Shown here one piece after another: positions 1 through 8,048 of a DNA stretch of 60,714 nt; positions within the stretch are counted from its first letter, which is position 1; each line of letters starts with the position of its first letter. Location: positions 1-60,714 of the forward strand of contig JAFUIN010000006.1 in the NCBI GenBank assembly GCA_017468465.1, written 5' to 3'. The notes under the pieces were generated by a model. That model saw only the letters and a program-made list of their open reading frames with translations, searched no databases and had not been told where the DNA came from. Origin of the DNA: Clostridia bacterium. GTDB taxonomy: Bacteria > Bacillota > Clostridia > UMGS1840. The translations under genes were made by a program, and so were the position numbers.

Positions 1-37
1 TCCGTTCATCATGTGTAAAATGAATATATGACGACAT
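1..37 (-). CDS. IS30-family transposase, N-terminal fragment (cut by window edge)
   Basis: On the minus strand an ATG at 37 opens a frame reading MSSYIHFTHDER before the window ends. This resembles the start of IS30-family transposases (M-S-x-x-H-x-T-x-x-E-R), which precedes the helix-turn-helix. An AAAGGAG ribosome site lies just upstream at about 44-50. Only 12 codons are visible, so the family call rests on this short motif and on the IS-like flank. The catalytic DDE domain lies outside the window. Confidence 0.6.
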   Translation of the reverse strand, partial: MSSYIHFTHDER

Positions 38-130
38 AGCAATCTCCTTTGTGTTAATTGTTTTGTAGCAAATTCATTTTACACAAAAATTGCTATGTTG
101 TCTATTTTTATTTAGTGTTGCACTTCAAAT
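12..130 (-). mobile_element. 5' end of an IS30-like element with interleaved inverted repeats
   Basis: Two inverted-repeat pairs are interleaved: 12-25 pairs with 72-85 (14 of 14) and 30-43 pairs with 89-102 (13 of 14, the mismatch being a G-U wobble in RNA). Segment 30-43 contains the transposase start codon and 12-25 is early coding sequence. The outer terminal repeat probably lies around 108-130, where the sequence GTGTTGCACTTCAAATG resembles IS30-type ends. That end is an inference because the other terminus is not in the window. Confidence 0.5.
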
Positions 131-144
131 GATAACATACCAGG

Positions 145-170
145 CTTCCCCTTGAGGGGAAGGCTTTTTT
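145..170 (+). terminator. Rho-independent terminator or CTTCCCC-family repeat hairpin
   Basis: CTTCCCC (145-151) pairs with GGGGAAG (156-162) around a TTGA loop and is followed by six T residues. It could end a gene now replaced by the IS. It also resembles the hairpin at 42171-42191, so it may be part of a dispersed repeat rather than a dedicated terminator. Confidence 0.6.
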
Positions 171-229
171 GTTCCTTGTATATCAAAGTTTAGAAATAGT
201 GAATGATTTAGATACCAAGCTTTTTAGCT

Positions 230-250
230 GAATTCAACTTTGTTGAATTC
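230..250. promoter_or_regulatory. Perfect palindrome, operator candidate
   Basis: GAATTCAAC (230-238) and GTTGAATTC (242-250) form a perfect inverted repeat around TTT. A 13-base copy of one arm plus spacer (GAATTCAACAAAG) recurs at 363-375, immediately downstream of the -10 box of the next gene. The arrangement looks like a repressor operator with an auxiliary upstream site. No regulator is encoded next to it, so the binding protein is unknown. Confidence 0.4.
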
Positions 251-333
251 ATTATACCACAAGTATTTTCAGTTTACAATATTTTTCTGAAAAATTTACG
301 AAAAGAAACGCTTGTTTTTTTAACTTCAAACCC

Positions 334-362
334 TTGTAATTTTACAAAAAGTGTGATATACT
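334..362 (+). promoter_or_regulatory. Sigma-A-type promoter of the secreted protein gene
   Basis: TTGTAA (334-339) and TATACT (357-362) are spaced by 17 bases. A half-site of the upstream palindrome starts at 363 and would overlap the transcription start, consistent with repression. Confidence 0.5.
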
Positions 363-417
363 GAATTCAACAAAGATGACGCCATTCACATTTAAGGGAA
401 TAGGAGGAGTTTTATTT

Positions 418-1869
418 ATGAAAAAAGTAACAGCCTTATTGGTAGTATTTATGATGGTTTTCATGTGTGCATTGCCGACAATAGCTACTGCACAATATGA
501 TTCGTTTGAACAGAAAATGATAAAACGGGGATATACACAGGAAGACATTTGGAATATCAATGCGATGCTTTATTTATCTGAGGAAAATGTCAGAGAATTC
601 ATATTACAAAAATATCAGGAGCTGAAAAGTTGGGAAAAAGTTCGTGAATATTATGGCGTCGATGCAAAAAAATATGAAAACTACATAAAAGGCATGAAAA
701 TGCGCCAAGAAACGCTCGATGCTATTCCGGATTATATTTTTGATGAAATGGAAGATAGAGGATGGACACAATCTGAAATTACGCATTTTGTAAACCAAAC
801 AAACATTCTCACAATCAACTGTGAATATGCTTGGCAGGAGTGCAAAAAGGGACGAACAATCGAAGAGGTTGTGGAAGAAAAGAAAGCTGTTAATAAACAA
901 CAATCCGAGTTAGCCTCTGAGTTCATATACAAAAATATATCGGTGGAGGAATATGAGGCTCGGCTCACAGAAATACTTGCTCATGATGTTGTCAGAAAAA
1001 CAGACAATCTGGTTGCCGATGAAGTCGAAAGAATGGTCCAACAGCGTAATCGGGAACACCAAAGAGCAAAGGAGCAGTGCGGTATCACGGAAAATGAAGT
1101 AGCATACTGCGAAGCTCAGGGACTTACCAATCCTATGGATATGTATCAGGCGAAAGACATATCAGCAGGAAATAATGTTCCTTTTGAGGAAGTTGTGCAA
1201 ACCTACCTTGAGGTTGGTATTTGGTCAGTAGTGGTGATTGAAGTTCTGAATATTCCCCCCGAGGAGTACATACAGCATTTAGAGAGTATCATAGCAAATG
1301 ATCCTTCAGGTACGGATGATAGGTCTCAAACCAAAGAAATGATTCAGCAGATTAAGGACTATTATTCAAAAAACGGAGAAGAACTCGGTCAGGATGTTCA
1401 TAAAAAAGCCTTTGATATTGATAATTATATCGCCCTGATGGTTGGCAGCAGCAAGTCTTATGTATATGGCGTGCAGAAGCAGATTGATGAACAGAATCCC
1501 GATGTATCTGTATTTGTGGAACATGACCGTTCCTATGTTCCGGTTAGATTTTTAACCGAAAGTTACGGTGGAAGCGTAGAATGGATCGAAGAAACCCAGA
1601 CTGTTAATCTGTTTTTTGGTGATAGCAGAATATCGTTGACAATCGGAGAAAAGGAACTATATGTTAATGGTGAGGCAGTAATCAGCGATGTTGCACCTGT
1701 TATCAGAAACGGGAGAACCTTTTTGCCGTTGAGAGTTTGCGTTAATGCGTTAGGTAAGCAAGCATTTTATAGCAATGGGTTAATCCTGGTAAGTGACCTT
1801 CAAAGTGACCTTGACGAAACAAAGGATGGTAAGCTGATTGAAGAAATCATCGAAACCTATTACAAATAA
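418..1869 (+). CDS. Secreted protein with C-terminal copper-amine-oxidase-N-like domain
   Basis: The start at 418 is chosen because it follows TAGGAGGAG (401-409) and opens directly into a signal peptide (MKKVTALLVVFMMVFMCALP, then a TATA-Q cleavage-like site). The 483-residue product has a long charged, helical middle (about residues 30-360). It ends in a domain with the pattern V-P-V-R-F-L-T-E ... V-E-W ... L-P-L-R-V, typical of PF07833. That domain is common in clostridial wall-associated proteins and has no oxidase activity itself. The helical part contains several repeated short E/K/Y-rich segments that I do not recognise. Its function is unknown, probably in the cell envelope. Its position beside an IS and an operator-like palindrome suggests a stand-alone regulated gene. 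Confidence 0.75.
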   Translation: MKKVTALLVVFMMVFMCALPTIATAQYDSFEQKMIKRGYTQEDIWNINAMLYLSEENVREFILQKYQELKSWEKVREYYGVDAKKYENYIKGMKMRQETLDAIPDYIFDEMEDRGWTQSEITHFVNQTNILTINCEYAWQECKKGRTIEEVVEEKKAVNKQQSELASEFIYKNISVEEYEARLTEILAHDVVRKTDNLVADEVERMVQQRNREHQRAKEQCGITENEVAYCEAQGLTNPMDMYQAKDISAGNNVPFEEVVQTYLEVGIWSVVVIEVLNIPPEEYIQHLESIIANDPSGTDDRSQTKEMIQQIKDYYSKNGEELGQDVHKKAFDIDNYIALMVGSSKSYVYGVQKQIDEQNPDVSVFVEHDRSYVPVRFLTESYGGSVEWIEETQTVNLFFGDSRISLTIGEKELYVNGEAVISDVAPVIRNGRTFLPLRVCVNALGKQAFYSNGLILVSDLQSDLDETKDGKLIEEIIETYYK

Positions 1870-2001
1870 AGGCCTTGGCTATTACGGCAGGCGGCGCTGG
1901 CGAAACCGTAATGTTGTTTATGCTCTTTGACAGCAGAATGATTTTGATATCACAACGAAGCAGTTGTTATAGTGCATAATGAAGCAAGAAAAACATAACA
2001 A

Positions 2002-2038
2002 AAAATACCGTTTGCTATCAGTAAGCAAACGGTATTTT
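2002..2038. terminator. Bidirectional terminator between convergent genes
   Basis: AAAATACCGTTTGCT (2002-2016) pairs perfectly with AGCAAACGGTATTTT (2024-2038). T runs on both strands let it end both the plus-strand gene at 1869 and the minus-strand series ending at 2052. The rest of 1870-2001 shows nothing recognisable. Confidence 0.85.
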
Positions 2039-2051
2039 CAATTTTTATAAA

Positions 2052-2480
2052 TTAGTCTTCGCAGCCACAGTCGCAACCGCAGTCGCAGCCTTCGGGCAGC
2101 TCCAATTCAATCTGCTGACGGCAGGAAGGGCAGTATACATCTTCGGTTTCTAAGGTTTCACCGTCAACATAAACTTCTTCTCCGCAGTTGGGGCAGATAA
2201 TTTCGTATACATCGTCGTCATCGTCGCAGCAATCGCAGTCGCAATCGTCTTCATCATCTTCAAACACGATGTCTTCCACGTCTGCCAGATCGTCAGACAG
2301 GTTATCCATTTCTTCCTGAACCATTGCCAAATCGTCATCAATTTCTTCAATGTATTCATTCATTTCTGCTAAAACATCTAAAATGCCGGCAATGATTTTG
2401 CCTTCATTGGTAGATTCGTCAACCTTCAGGCCTTCAGCCAGACCTTTTAAGTATGCGATTTTTTCGCCGATATTTTCCAT
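2052..2480 (-). CDS. CD1247-type acidic zinc-ribbon protein
   Basis: The start at 2480 follows AAAGGAG with nine bases between. The 142-residue product opens with the MENIGEKIAYLKGLAEGL helix that I associate with the clostridial CD1247 N-terminal domain. It continues through a coiled acidic segment, then a D/C-rich stretch. A CPNC ... CPSC zinc-ribbon pair follows, and the protein ends in a C-D-C-G-C-D-C-G-C tail. No enzymatic motif is visible. It lies 45 bases after efp and probably shares its promoter. The cysteine-rich tail could bind extra metal; that is inference. Confidence 0.7.
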   Translation of the reverse strand: MENIGEKIAYLKGLAEGLKVDESTNEGKIIAGILDVLAEMNEYIEEIDDDLAMVQEEMDNLSDDLADVEDIVFEDDEDDCDCDCCDDDDDVYEIICPNCGEEVYVDGETLETEDVYCPSCRQQIELELPEGCDCGCDCGCED

Positions 2481-2525
2481 TTTGTATTCTCCTTTCAAAG
2501 TGTAAGACAAAAGGAATGGAAAAAC

Positions 2526-3083
2526 TTAAGCTCTTTCCATGTAGCTTCCGTCTCTGGTGTCAATTCTCAATACGTCACCGATGTTGATAAACAAGGGAAC
2601 GTTGATGGTTGCACCGGTTTCCAGAGTTGCGGGTTTGGTTGCACCCTGAGCGGTGTTGCCGGCAAGACCGGGTTCGGTTTCGGTAACTTCCAGCTCAACA
2701 AAGTTGGGGGGCTCAATACCAAACACATTGCCGTTGTGAGACAGAATTTTAACGCATTCGTTTTCTTTTACAAATTTTAATGCGTCGCCTACCTGGCTTG
2801 CGTTAATGGGAATCATATCAAAGGTTTCCTGGTCCATAAAATAGTACAGGTCTCCATCGTTGTAAGAATACTGCATATCTTTTCTTTCGATATGAGCTTT
2901 CGGGAATTTATCTGTGGGTCTGTAGGTTTTTTCAACCACAGAACCGGTGATGATGTTTTTAATTTTTGTTCTTACGAAAGCGGCACCTTTACCGGGTTTT
3001 ACATGCTGAAATTCAACAACCTGATAAATGTTTCCGTCTTCTTCAAAGGTAACGCCGTTTCTGAAATCGCCAGCTCCTACCAT
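2526..3083 (-). CDS. efp: Elongation factor P
   Basis: EF-P binds the ribosome between the P and E sites and relieves stalling at polyproline stretches. The 185-residue length and three-domain pattern are typical. The domain I loop reads [14 protein letters not shown], with the modifiable lysine at residue 32 (PGK32GA). The C-terminal signature [13 protein letters not shown] is present. The start at 3083 is chosen because GAGGAG lies eight bases upstream and the sequence then reads [10 protein letters not shown]. It has its own promoter at 3143-3171 and sits 45 bases before the CD1247-type gene. Confidence 0.97.
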   Translation of the reverse strand: MVGAGDFRNGVTFEEDGNIYQVVEFQHVKPGKGAAFVRTKIKNIITGSVVEKTYRPTDKFPKAHIERKDMQYSYNDGDLYYFMDQETFDMIPINASQVGDALKFVKENECVKILSHNGNVFGIEPPNFVELEVTETEPGLAGNTAQGATKPATLETGATINVPLFINIGDVLRIDTRDGSYMERA

Positions 3084-3142
3084 AGTGAATTCTCCTCTCA
3101 ATCGGAAAGTTTTCCGTTATTTAACTATTTTATACCGAATAC

Positions 3143-3171
3143 ATTATAGCAAAGATTGGTACAAATTGCAA
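3143..3171 (-). promoter_or_regulatory. efp promoter
   Basis: Read on the minus strand, TTGCAA (3171-3166) and TATAAT (3148-3143) are separated by 17 bases. This sits in the 107-base gap between the thioesterase gene and efp and gives a leader of about 50 bases. Confidence 0.7.
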
Positions 3172-3190
3172 GTAGTTTTTGAATATTTTC

Positions 3191-3685
3191 TCAATTTCCC
3201 TCAAAATTTCTTTGCAACAGGGCGCCGCTCCGGCGCTCTTTTCGTTTCAATGCTCTGATTTTAGCCGCTTCCCATTCCAGCTTCTCGGTTTTGGACAAAA
3301 GCTCCAGGGGAGGAATCTCCACCGGCTTTTGCAGACGGTCAATGGCAACCATCACAAGATAGGCACAGTTAATGAGCCGCCGCTTTCCCGAAAGCTCTTC
3401 CCGAAAGGTGTCCACACGGATTTCCATGGAGGTTTTCCCCGCATAGGTAATCCGTCCCCGAAGCACCAGCGTGTCACCGGGGAATGCCCCTTCTTTGAAA
3501 GAGAGACGGTCAATGGAAGCGGTGGTTACGTGACAGCCCGCGTGGCGTTGTGCGGTAATTGCCGCCACAATATCAATCCATTCCAAAAGTCTGCCGCCAA
3601 AGAGCCTTCCCGACGGATTCAGATGCTCCGGAAGCACCAGTTGAACCTGTTTGGTTTCGGACTCTTTCACTGTTTTTTTCAGCAA
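3191..3685 (-). CDS. Acyl-CoA thioesterase, hotdog fold (YciA/BACH type)
   Basis: The protein has 164 residues. Near its start it has the pattern LPEHLNPSGRLFGGRLLEWID, the N-x-x-G-x-x-F-G-G motif of hexameric hotdog acyl-CoA hydrolases. This is followed by A-S-I-D-R-L-S-F and the G-D-T-L-V-L-R-G-R core strand. It probably hydrolyses acyl-CoA esters in the cytoplasm; the chain-length preference cannot be read. The start is a TTG at 3685 preceded by AAGGAAG; no ATG in the right frame fits better. It lies 20 bases after the PPC gene. Confidence 0.85.
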   Translation of the reverse strand: MLKKTVKESETKQVQLVLPEHLNPSGRLFGGRLLEWIDIVAAITAQRHAGCHVTTASIDRLSFKEGAFPGDTLVLRGRITYAGKTSMEIRVDTFREELSGKRRLINCAYLVMVAIDRLQKPVEIPPLELLSKTEKLEWEAAKIRALKRKERRSGALLQRNFEGN

Positions 3686-3705
3686 TCTTAAAAACTTCCT
3701 TTCGG

Positions 3706-4146
3706 CTATTTCAGGTAGGTTCCGTCCGGAAAGTGAAGCAGATTGATACCCAAATTGTCATCGGGAGTACGGGCAGTTGCTATGGAAAATGCAGTTATCA
3801 CAATTTCTGCCGTAACGCTGATGACACAGCGGCTTAAGTGGCCGCCAATCACCCGGTTGGAACGGTCTGCAACATTGATGTGCAGATGCAGATATTCTTC
3901 CCCGTCTTTTCGGGAAATATTCCCCGAAAGGGTGGTGATTTCCATATCGCCTGTATAAGTATTTGCAAAATATTGTTTGGATGCCGTGTCAAACAAGCCC
4001 ACCGTTACCTCATTGGTAGCGCCAAGCCCTGACACCGTTCCCGCAAGAATTTGCTCATGTTTACAAAGCTTTGTAAGAGATTCTACAATTTCTTCGCCCT
4101 TCTCCAGCCGGACAAAAAAACAGTTGTCTTGTTTTTTGTATTCCAT
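3706..4146 (-). CDS. PPC/DUF296 domain protein
   Basis: This is a 146-residue single-domain protein. The central HLHINVADRSNRVIGGHL segment holds the conserved histidines of the PPC (PF03479) fold, where they can bind a metal. Bacterial members are often annotated as predicted DNA-binding proteins because plant homologues carry AT-hooks, but no AT-hook is present here, so DNA binding is not supported. The gene lies three bases after the lipoprotein gene, suggesting co-transcription. Confidence 0.8.
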   Translation of the reverse strand: MEYKKQDNCFFVRLEKGEEIVESLTKLCKHEQILAGTVSGLGATNEVTVGLFDTASKQYFANTYTGDMEITTLSGNISRKDGEEYLHLHINVADRSNRVIGGHLSRCVISVTAEIVITAFSIATARTPDDNLGINLLHFPDGTYLK

Positions 4147-4149
4147 GGC

Positions 4150-4560
4150 TTAATACTGTGCAGAAACAGTTTTTACTTTTTTGATGCCGTTATTGTCAAC
4201 GGTGTAGGTCAGCTCAACCATGCTTCCTTCCTGAATGCCCATTGCTGCCAGGTCAATTTCGGGAGAAATATGATAGGATTTTTCCGGCTTTCCATCTTCG
4301 GGATTCGCTTCGATAATCACCATCAGGTTATTGTCTGCCATTCCTAAGTACATGCCCACAGCGGTGTAGGTTTCGCCATCTTTGGTAGGCTCTTTTTCAG
4401 TGGTTGCGGGAGGAATGTTAGATGCCGGATTGGGTGTGACCATAGGATCCGGCTCGATGGGGGGTTCGTCCGGAATGTTAGTGGGGTTTTTGGCAGGTCC
4501 GCATGCGCTGAGGCAAAGCACCATAGCCAGCAGGAGTGCAAACAGTTTGAATAGTTTCAT
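4150..4560 (-). CDS. Small predicted lipoprotein
   Basis: The start at 4560 is preceded by AAAGGATG and gives MKLFKLFALLLAMVLCLSAC, a hydrophobic leader ending in a lipobox (L-S-A-C, Cys20). A proline- and threonine-rich linker follows, about residues 21-60 with several P-x-P-x segments. After it comes a compact domain of about 75 residues ending in TVDNNGIKKVKTVSAQY. The protein is expected to be anchored on the outer face of the membrane. I do not recognise the domain. An alternative ATG at 4584 would add eight charged residues before the leader and is less likely. Confidence 0.75.
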   Translation of the reverse strand: MKLFKLFALLLAMVLCLSACGPAKNPTNIPDEPPIEPDPMVTPNPASNIPPATTEKEPTKDGETYTAVGMYLGMADNNLMVIIEANPEDGKPEKSYHISPEIDLAAMGIQEGSMVELTYTVDNNGIKKVKTVSAQY

Positions 4561-4619
4561 AAAGAACATCCTTTCTTTTTTCAAAAATGTATTGATTTTG
4601 ATTATTTTACAAACTATGC

Positions 4620-7600
4620 TTAATCTTCCACCAGTTTGACGTTTTCTTCGCCCAACAGGTTGTTGAGTTTTTCCGTTAAGATTCGGTTTTCGCTGACAAA
4701 GAGCGATTTGGGTGCTTTTGTCAGCCGTTTTTCTGCTTCAAAATACACATAAACGGGGGTGTTTCCCGAAAAGAAGGTAAGCAGTTTCTTCACCTCGTTC
4801 ATAATGGGGTCTTTTTCCGAGGGAACTCTCAAGTAGAGCTTCAGATATTTAATTTGGGTGGAAAATCGGTCCAGACGGGTGAGAATAAATTTAATGGCAT
4901 CGTCTTGGTCTCTGGAAAATTTCCCCGTTGCCACCACAATGTTATCTTCAACAATGGCATCGGTGTGACGGACATAAAAGTCGGAAAAAGCAAGACAGCT
5001 GATATTGGCGGAAAGCTCCTCCAACGTGAAAAACGCCATACGGTTTCCCGATTTGGTACGGCGGACATCCAAGCCGGAAATTACGCCGATAAAGGTGTAT
5101 TCCCGTTCCACACCGGTTTCGCGGTATTCCTCCAGTGCTTTGGGGAGAGAATCGGCACCCATGGATTTTAACTTTTTCTGAAATTGTTTTAAGGGATGTC
5201 CGGAAATATAAAGTCCCAGTACTTCTTTTTCCATTTTCAAATCCTCATCGTCAGGTTCGTAAGGTTCCGAAAGTGCGGTTTTTTCGGCAGGAGAGAGCTT
5301 TTGAGACGGCTCCTGCAACACAGTGCCGAACAAATCCAGCTGTCCGCTGACGTTTTGCTCCAGTTCTCTGGCGTGACGGTCCATAAAATGCTCAAAGCAG
5401 TCCAAAAATTCCCGTCGGGAGCCAAAATTATCAAAACAACCGGCTTTAATCAGGGCTTCCATTGCCCGCTTGTTCAGGTGCTTTTGAGGCACGCGCTTGA
5501 TAAAGTCGTCCAACGAGAGAAAGGCACCGTTTTCCCGTTCCGACACAATGGCAGAAGCCAGCTGTTTTCCGATTCCTTTAATGGCGGTTAACCCAAAAAG
5601 AATCTGATTTTTTTCTACCGTAAAGGACACATCGCCCCGGTTGATGTCGGGTGCTGTAACACTGATGCCGTGTTCTGCGGCAGATTGCAGATAATAAGCC
5701 ACCTTATCGGTAAAAGACATATACGAGGTAATCAGTGCAGCATAAAATTCTGCGGGATAATAGCATTTTAAGTAGGCAGTCTGATATGCCACCACCGAAT
5801 AGCAGGCAGCGTGAGATTTATTGAAGGCGTAAGATGCAAAATCTTCAATTTCGTCAAAAATGGAGATGGCAATTTCTTCTGATATGCCGTTTTTTTCACA
5901 GCCAGCAATAAATTTTTCTTTTTCCCGCAGCAAAACGTCGGCTTTTTTCTTGGAAATGGCACGGCGGATTAAATCTGCCTGTCCCAGGGAGTAGCCGGCT
6001 AAACGGCGGAAAATTTCCATCACTTGCTCCTGATACACAATGCAGCCGTAAGTCACTGCTAAAATAGGCTCTAATTCCTTGCATTTGTATTGCACCAGGT
6101 GGGGATTTTCTTTATTTTTGATAAATTCGGGAATCTTTTTGGCAGGGCCGGGACGAAACAAAGAAATGGCGGCAATGACATCTTCAAAGGATTTGGGGCG
6201 AAATTCTCTTAAAAAGTTTTTCATGCCCGAGGATTCCAGCTGAAAGACACCGTCGGTGTCGCCTCTGGCAATGAGCTGATATACCCTCTGGTCGTTATAT
6301 TCCATATTCTGAAAGTTGATTTTTTCACCCTTACGGCGATAGATTTGGGATAGGGTGTTATCAATCACCGTCAGGTTCCGAAGCCCTAAAAAGTCCATTT
6401 TCAGAAGTCCCAAAGACTCTAAATGCTCCATTTCATATTGGGTGGCAACCGCATCGGTCACACTGCATAAGGGCACCAGATTGGTTGCCGCTTCCCCGCA
6501 AATCAGAACCCCTGCGGCATGGACGGTGGTGTGGCGGATATGCCCCTCCAATTTTTTCGCCGTATCTACCAGACGGCGTATGGTATCATCCGAACGGTAC
6601 AGCTCCGAGAGCCGATTGTCGGTTCGGTTCATGGCTTCTTCCAAGGTTACATTCGGCTCCCGGCAGCGGGATAGCTCTTTTGTGATTTCGTCGGCAACCT
6701 GATAGGAAATCCCCATCGCTCTTGCGGCATCCTTCACAGCAGCCTTGGCTTTCATGGTACCAAAGGCAATAATCTGTGCCACACGGTCGGCACCGTATTT
6801 GGAAATGACGTACTGAATCACCTCTCCGCGCCGTTCGTTGCAAAAGTCAATATCAATATCAGGCATACTGATTCGTTCTTTATTCAAAAACCGTTCAAAT
6901 ACCAATCCGTAGCGGATGGGGTCAACGGTGGTGATGTTTAAGCAATAGGCAACCAAGCTGCCGGCAGCAGACCCTCTGCCCGGTCCCACGGGAATCCCTT
7001 TGTTTTTGGCATAGCGCACAAAGTCCCACACAATTAAAAAATAGTCGCAAAAGCCCATTTCGGTAATGGTCTTAAGCTCATAATTCAGGCGGGCTTTTAA
7101 TTCGTCGGTAACCGTTTCATATTTTGCAATAAGCCCGTGCATGCAAAGCTCTTTTAAGTATTTTTCCGGAGTGGTATGCACCTCTACGGGATATTTTGGA
7201 AACTTAAATTTGCCAAACTCAATTTCCACCTTGCATTTTTCGGCAATTTCCAAAGTGGTTTCCAACAGCTCACGAGGAAACAGCTCTGCCATTTCTTCAT
7301 AGGATTTTAAGTAAAATTCTTTGGTTTCCAACCGGATTCGATTGGTGTCGGAAACCTGATTCTGCATCTGGACACACATTAAAATGTCCTGAATGTCGTG
7401 GTCTTCTTTTTTGATGTAATGCACATCATTGGCACACACCGCCTTCACGCCGATTTCGCTTGCCAGCTTAAGAAGCTTGGGCATCACGGTGCGTTCCTCG
7501 GGGAGCAGATGGTTATGCACTTCAATGTAGTAGTCACCGGGGGCAAACATGTCCCGATATTCTATGGCTTCTTTCCTTGCCGAGACGGTATCTCCGGACA

Positions 7601-8030
7601 GAAGCAGCTGTGAAAGCTCGCCCTGCAGGCATCCCGACAGGCAAATTAACCCTTCGGTGTGGCTTTTCAGCAGTTCTTTATCAATGCGGGGCTTATAGTA
7701 AAAGCCGGAGGTAAAGCTTTCGGTACAAAGCTGATACAGGTTCCGAAGCCCCGTTTCATTTTTGGCAAGAAGCACCAGATGATAGTATCCCGGTGTGTTA
7801 TGGTTGGTGCGGTCTCCCTTGGCTAAGTAAAATTCGCAGCCTAAAATGGGGCGGATGCCCTGTGCTTTGCATTCTTTATAAAACTCCATTGCGCCATACA
7901 TAGCGCCGTGGTCGGTAATGGCAAGTGCAGTTTGTCCCAGGCTTTTGGCATATGAAACAAGCTCCCGGATGCGACAAAGCCCGTCCAGCAAGCTGTATTC
8001 CGTATGGGTATGCAAATGACAAAAATCCAT
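4620..8030 (-). CDS. dnaE: DNA polymerase III subunit alpha (DnaE)
   Basis: This is the replicative polymerase catalytic subunit of DnaE type, 1136 residues. The N-terminal PHP domain starts with HLHTHTEYSLLDG. The polymerase active site shows PDIDIDFCNERR around residues 390-400. A helix-hairpin-helix region follows (GIGKQLASAIV), with an OB-fold around residue 980 (YTFIGVISGLDVRRTKSG). The start at 8030 (MDFCHLHTH) is favoured because GAGGAA sits eight bases upstream; the ATG three codons earlier would abut that site. It lies 18 bases after whiA. Clostridia often carry PolC as well; PolC is not in this window. Confidence 0.97.
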   Translation of the reverse strand: MDFCHLHTHTEYSLLDGLCRIRELVSYAKSLGQTALAITDHGAMYGAMEFYKECKAQGIRPILGCEFYLAKGDRTNHNTPGYYHLVLLAKNETGLRNLYQLCTESFTSGFYYKPRIDKELLKSHTEGLICLSGCLQGELSQLLLSGDTVSARKEAIEYRDMFAPGDYYIEVHNHLLPEERTVMPKLLKLASEIGVKAVCANDVHYIKKEDHDIQDILMCVQMQNQVSDTNRIRLETKEFYLKSYEEMAELFPRELLETTLEIAEKCKVEIEFGKFKFPKYPVEVHTTPEKYLKELCMHGLIAKYETVTDELKARLNYELKTITEMGFCDYFLIVWDFVRYAKNKGIPVGPGRGSAAGSLVAYCLNITTVDPIRYGLVFERFLNKERISMPDIDIDFCNERRGEVIQYVISKYGADRVAQIIAFGTMKAKAAVKDAARAMGISYQVADEITKELSRCREPNVTLEEAMNRTDNRLSELYRSDDTIRRLVDTAKKLEGHIRHTTVHAAGVLICGEAATNLVPLCSVTDAVATQYEMEHLESLGLLKMDFLGLRNLTVIDNTLSQIYRRKGEKINFQNMEYNDQRVYQLIARGDTDGVFQLESSGMKNFLREFRPKSFEDVIAAISLFRPGPAKKIPEFIKNKENPHLVQYKCKELEPILAVTYGCIVYQEQVMEIFRRLAGYSLGQADLIRRAISKKKADVLLREKEKFIAGCEKNGISEEIAISIFDEIEDFASYAFNKSHAACYSVVAYQTAYLKCYYPAEFYAALITSYMSFTDKVAYYLQSAAEHGISVTAPDINRGDVSFTVEKNQILFGLTAIKGIGKQLASAIVSERENGAFLSLDDFIKRVPQKHLNKRAMEALIKAGCFDNFGSRREFLDCFEHFMDRHARELEQNVSGQLDLFGTVLQEPSQKLSPAEKTALSEPYEPDDEDLKMEKEVLGLYISGHPLKQFQKKLKSMGADSLPKALEEYRETGVEREYTFIGVISGLDVRRTKSGNRMAFFTLEELSANISCLAFSDFYVRHTDAIVEDNIVVATGKFSRDQDDAIKFILTRLDRFSTQIKYLKLYLRVPSEKDPIMNEVKKLLTFFSGNTPVYVYFEAEKRLTKAPKSLFVSENRILTEKLNNLLGEENVKLVED

Positions 8031-8048
8031 AGGACACATTCCTCGTTT

